A stretch of DNA of 64,000 nucleotides from CAWBUW01 sp963792075 (GTDB taxonomy: Bacteria; Chloroflexota; Anaerolineae; Anaerolineales; UBA4823): assembly GCA_963792075.1 (NCBI GenBank), contig CAWBUW010000012.1, positions 310,001 through 374,000 on the forward strand. The letters run 5' to 3'. Every line of letters begins with the position of its first letter. Position 1 is the first letter of the stretch. This document shows positions 61,360 to 64,000 of this stretch, in pieces. The notes under the pieces were generated by a model. The model searched no databases. It worked only from the letters and a program-made list of their open reading frames with translations, and had not been told where the DNA came from. Both the position numbers and the translations under genes were made by a program.

Positions 61360-61367
61360 TTTGTCAA
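61340..61367 (-). promoter_or_regulatory. Promoter of gntR-SHMT operon
   Basis: On the minus strand, perfect TTGACA and perfect TATAAT with a 16-base spacer that contains one operator copy. A consensus promoter under operator control fits a strongly repressed inducible catabolic operon. Confidence 0.85.
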
Positions 61368-61548
61368 GAGTTGAATCAATCGATGATATTTTCTTTTGGT
61401 ACAATTAACCATATCTCAAAAGAACAAGACGCCCATCCCCTTCGGAGCGATACGGAAGCGGAAAGCAATTCATGAAATTCACTGATACTCTGCGCTGTTT
61501 TCTGAGTGAGCAATAAAATCCCAATCTTTAGTAATAACGGAGGAAACA

Positions 61549-62715
61549 ATGACCAGTAAAGTATTCTATGGTTCCCCAAGACAGGCAAGGTTGGAGGCAA
61601 ATGAAACCTTGCCTGCCAAGCTCGACCTGATCCTCAATGAATTGCATCTGCGCGACCGGGTGAAAGATGAAATGGTAGCGCTCAAGATGCATACCGGCAA
61701 TAATATGGTGTATTCGACCCTTCATCCCGTTTTTGTACGGAGGGTGGTGCAGGCCATCAAAGATGGCGGCGGAAAACCTTTTGTGGTGGATGTCAACTGG
61801 GATGCGGAAGGTGCAGAGCAGCGCGGCTATTCATCTGAAACGCTGGGCTGCCCGGTGTATCCCTCGGCGGGGCTGCACGAAAAGTATTTTTATGCCCACG
61901 AGCGGCCTTACAAGAGCATCCAGACCTGGAAGGTAGCCGGGATGATTGAAGATGCCAGCTTCCTGGTCAATTTTGCGCACGTCAAAGGGCATCCTAGCTG
62001 CGCCTTTGGCGCGGCCTTTAAGAACCTGGCGTTGGGCTGCATGGTGGGCGAGACGCGCGGCGCGATGCACGATGCCATGCACTACGATCCGTACTGGTTC
62101 CCAGAAAAATGCCCTGACCCGGCGCAAGCATTGCAGCAGATCGTGGCAGCCTGCCCGTTTGAAGCTGTGGTGGAAGACAAAGAACATCCCGGCCAGGCGC
62201 ACCTGCACATGGAACAGTGCAATCAATGTGGGCGCTGCCTGCGCGTTGCGCCGCCCGGCAGCCTGAAAATTGACCCCGTAAACTTCAGCACATTCCAGGA
62301 AGCTTGCGCAATTTCGGTCAGCGTGAGCCTTTCGACTTTTGCACCGGGAAAAGCGACGCATATCAACCTGGCAACTCATATGACGCCGGTCTGCGATTGT
62401 TTCGGGTTCACTTCCATGCCAATTTTGCCAGATGCGGGAGTCTTCGGCTCGGATGATATCGTAGCGCTGGATCGGGCGACCCTGGATGTTATCGCCCAGA
62501 CCAGGTTGATCGAAGAAAACATCCCCACCACCATGGAAGTTCACACTCGCGAGGGACACCCCTTCCGCTGGCTGCACGGGCCGTTGAAAGACCCCTACTT
62601 GGTAACCGAGTATGGTGAAAAGCTAGGCCTGGGCAGCCATGAATACGAACTGGTGGATGTGCTGCCGGTAGAGAAACCAGAACGTGCCTCGATGCCGTAC
62701 ATTGCGGCGAAGTAA
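61549..62715 (+). CDS. DUF362-family protein with Fe-S-like cysteines
   Basis: A 388-residue protein of the DUF362 group. FYGSPRQARLEANETLPAKLD opens it; LVNFAHVKGHPSCAFGAAFKNLALGCM is the family core. A partial ferredoxin-like cysteine pattern, CNQCGRC near residue 227, lacks the fourth cysteine at the usual spacing. GGAGGAAACA precedes the ATG. Function of the family is not established; some members accompany radical or redox enzymes. It lies beyond the GntR regulator and may be part of the same catabolic locus. Confidence 0.82.
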   Translation: MTSKVFYGSPRQARLEANETLPAKLDLILNELHLRDRVKDEMVALKMHTGNNMVYSTLHPVFVRRVVQAIKDGGGKPFVVDVNWDAEGAEQRGYSSETLGCPVYPSAGLHEKYFYAHERPYKSIQTWKVAGMIEDASFLVNFAHVKGHPSCAFGAAFKNLALGCMVGETRGAMHDAMHYDPYWFPEKCPDPAQALQQIVAACPFEAVVEDKEHPGQAHLHMEQCNQCGRCLRVAPPGSLKIDPVNFSTFQEACAISVSVSLSTFAPGKATHINLATHMTPVCDCFGFTSMPILPDAGVFGSDDIVALDRATLDVIAQTRLIEENIPTTMEVHTREGHPFRWLHGPLKDPYLVTEYGEKLGLGSHEYELVDVLPVEKPERASMPYIAAK

Positions 62716-62724
62716 AATAATCGT

Positions 62725-62767
62725 TTGAGGTAGCTTGCGCCGGCAAAGCCGGCGCAAGCTACCTCAA
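62725..62767. repeat. Long palindrome D
   Basis: Perfect 20-bp arms (TTGAGGTAGCTTGCGCCGGC and complement) around an AAA loop, nine bases after the DUF362 stop. No U-tract follows on the plus strand. Apex GC-AAA-GC as in related palindromes. Confidence 0.75.
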
Positions 62768-62790
62768 TAACAAGAATCCCCGCATATAAA

Positions 62791-64000
62791 ATGCCATATC
62801 TGGACTTGCTCAAAAATCATATCGACATTACCCGGCTGCCTTTTAGTGATCGAGGCTCCCGCCTCCTGATCTTTCGGTCACCCGGCCCGAGTCGTTTATA
62901 TGTCAAATTGGCCGAACGATTGACCGGGATCGAACCTGGTATTGAGGCGTATTTAAACCGCCCGCCTTTTATCACAGACCTCTGCCTGATCGACGGGCAG
63001 GGTTCACCCCTGGAATTTGAGTTAACCACTACCCCCTATCTTCTAACATTTCACACGCAGTTGGGCGATTTCCGGCTCGTATTCCAGAACGAGCGAACCC
63101 TGGCATGGCAAGTACCCCCGGACGTAAAGGCTGGTTTGAGTCTGCACGTGTCCCCCCAGTTTTGGCAAGCAACCCAGGATGGCGGCACGTTCAAATCCAT
63201 TCGCAACGTCAGCTATCGTACAAATGGCCCCATCGAACTCAATCAAATCACCCCGGAAAAGGGTGGGTATTCCGTCCGGCTGATCGTTTCAGCGCAACAG
63301 GACTGCACCATCACGCTTTCCATTTACCCGGAGATTGAGACAGGTAGCGATTTCCAGCCTTTTTCGCAGTCGTTGGCAGATTCTAAGAAACGATGGGAAG
63401 AATGGTTTGACCGGATTCCTCCCGTAGCAGAACCCTATCGCCGTACCTATGCGCTCGCCTGGTGGGTGATGGCAAACAATCTCATCAGCCCCCAGGGGCA
63501 CGTACTCTACGAGTCGATCGCGCCATCGAAGATCTCTTACGTCGGCCTGTGGTGCTGGGACAATGCCATGCACTCCCTGGCATATCGTCACGTGGATGCC
63601 AACCTGGCCCGCAATCAAATCCGCAGCTTTTTAGACCACCAACTGCCGAACGGAATGCTGCCGGATGCGATATTCGATGAAGGCGTTGTCTCAACGATCG
63701 ATCATCCGATCGTTGGAGAAGTGACCAAACCGCCCCTCTTTGCCTGGGCAGCCCTTAAGCTTCACGAGACCAATCCCGACCTGGAATTTTTAAAAGAAAT
63801 TTACCGTCCACTGGTCCGCTCGAATGCCTGGTGGCTGCAGATGAATGATGAGGATGGGGATGGCCTGATCCAATATAACCACCCTTACTCGTCTGGCCTG
63901 GATGATAGCCCGCTTTGGGATTATGGCATGCCGGTGGAATCACCGGACATCAATACCTATTTGTGTATCCAAATGAGTTCGCTGGCCGAGATCGCCGAAA
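62791..64000 (+). CDS. GH63-like alpha-glycosidase (3' end outside window)
   Basis: The frame is open from ATG 62791 to the last base, about 403 codons, starting MPYLDLLKNHIDITRLPF. An N-terminal beta-rich domain covers about 1-200. An (alpha/alpha)6 barrel then begins with YALAWWVMANNLI and includes KISYVGLWCWDNAMHSLAY, LPNGMLPDAIFDEG, NDEDGDGLIQYNHPYSSGLDDSPLWD. These last phrases are typical of MGH1/GH63 and GH37-like glucosidases. It may act on sugars processed by the neighbouring catabolic genes. No signal peptide is visible, so it is likely cytosolic. Confidence 0.85.
   Translation, partial: MPYLDLLKNHIDITRLPFSDRGSRLLIFRSPGPSRLYVKLAERLTGIEPGIEAYLNRPPFITDLCLIDGQGSPLEFELTTTPYLLTFHTQLGDFRLVFQNERTLAWQVPPDVKAGLSLHVSPQFWQATQDGGTFKSIRNVSYRTNGPIELNQITPEKGGYSVRLIVSAQQDCTITLSIYPEIETGSDFQPFSQSLADSKKRWEEWFDRIPPVAEPYRRTYALAWWVMANNLISPQGHVLYESIAPSKISYVGLWCWDNAMHSLAYRHVDANLARNQIRSFLDHQLPNGMLPDAIFDEGVVSTIDHPIVGEVTKPPLFAWAALKLHETNPDLEFLKEIYRPLVRSNAWWLQMNDEDGDGLIQYNHPYSSGLDDSPLWDYGMPVESPDINTYLCIQMSSLAEIAE

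Noticed and set aside
1..64000. CRISPR arrays, prophage or defence islands
   Set aside because: No regularly spaced direct repeats, cas genes, integrases or phage structural genes were seen; the only transposase is a dead IS630 fragment.

Overview
The window is about 64 kb of GC-rich bacterial DNA. It reads as a member of the Chloroflexota, probably class Anaerolineae. This rests on gene content and protein features and not on a marker-gene comparison: a SecA of about 1,394 residues with large insertions, a DnaE with a long proline-rich tail domain, a very large BTAD/AAA/TPR regulator, secreted proteins with an (F/Y)hPhhh(R/K) motif, and a T-box before trpS.

Layout. 1-1847: two Gfo/Idh/MocA oxidoreductases (first one cut by the window edge). 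1848-3296: T-box leader and trpS. 3400-3840: a tRNA-Phe, tRNA-Gly, tRNA-Cys operon with consensus promoter and terminator. 3894-9896: secreted beta-helix protein and a giant SARP/MalT-like regulator. 10090-15554: ABC-2 exporter operon (permease, HlyD-type adaptor, two ATPases, TetR repressor). 15601-17954: YtcJ-like amidohydrolase and a YwaF-like membrane protein. 18085-27395: aromatic supraoperon aroH-aroF-tyrA-aroA-aroE-aminotransferase-aroC-aroKB-aroQ, preceded by a 26-residue Phe/Tyr-rich leader peptide and an attenuator hairpin. 27400-33876: secreted C39-like protease, methylmalonyl-CoA mutase B12 subunit, MeaB GTPase, GNAT acetyltransferase, MutM, a membrane-anchored unknown, adenosine deaminase. 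34039-45402: secA, dnaE, a PPi-type phosphofructokinase, methylmalonyl-CoA mutase large subunit. 45585-45657: tRNA-Glu. 45909-49769: a ComQXPA-like quorum-sensing module. 50073-54112: SLC13/RCK transporter and a multi-PAS histidine kinase. 54248-54820: dead IS630 transposase. 55088-61305: tagatose/LacD-type sugar catabolism genes with a DeoR regulator, then an SHMT-like enzyme with a GntR regulator. 61549-64000: DUF362 protein and a GH63-like glycosidase cut by the window end.

The two most interesting observations are regulatory. First, 45909-49769 holds a NarL-type response regulator, a C-terminal isoprenyl-synthase fragment, a 51-codon ORF with a strong ribosome binding site and a Trp-containing tail, and a divergent PDZ/multi-TM histidine kinase with ComP architecture. 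Together these are the parts of a Bacillus ComQXPA system outside Firmicutes, with the ComQ-like gene apparently broken. Second, the aromatic operon seems controlled by ribosome-mediated attenuation, using a leader peptide that appears to be translated from a nearly leaderless transcript.

The intergenic spaces also hold long, near-perfect palindromes. Two of them (18678-18773 and 33929-34020) share conserved ends but have unrelated stems, and five have 3-nt loops closed as GC-NNN-GC. A 146-bp MITE-like element at 28936-29081 has a solo end at 1851-1886. Most of these lack U-tracts and are not ordinary terminators.
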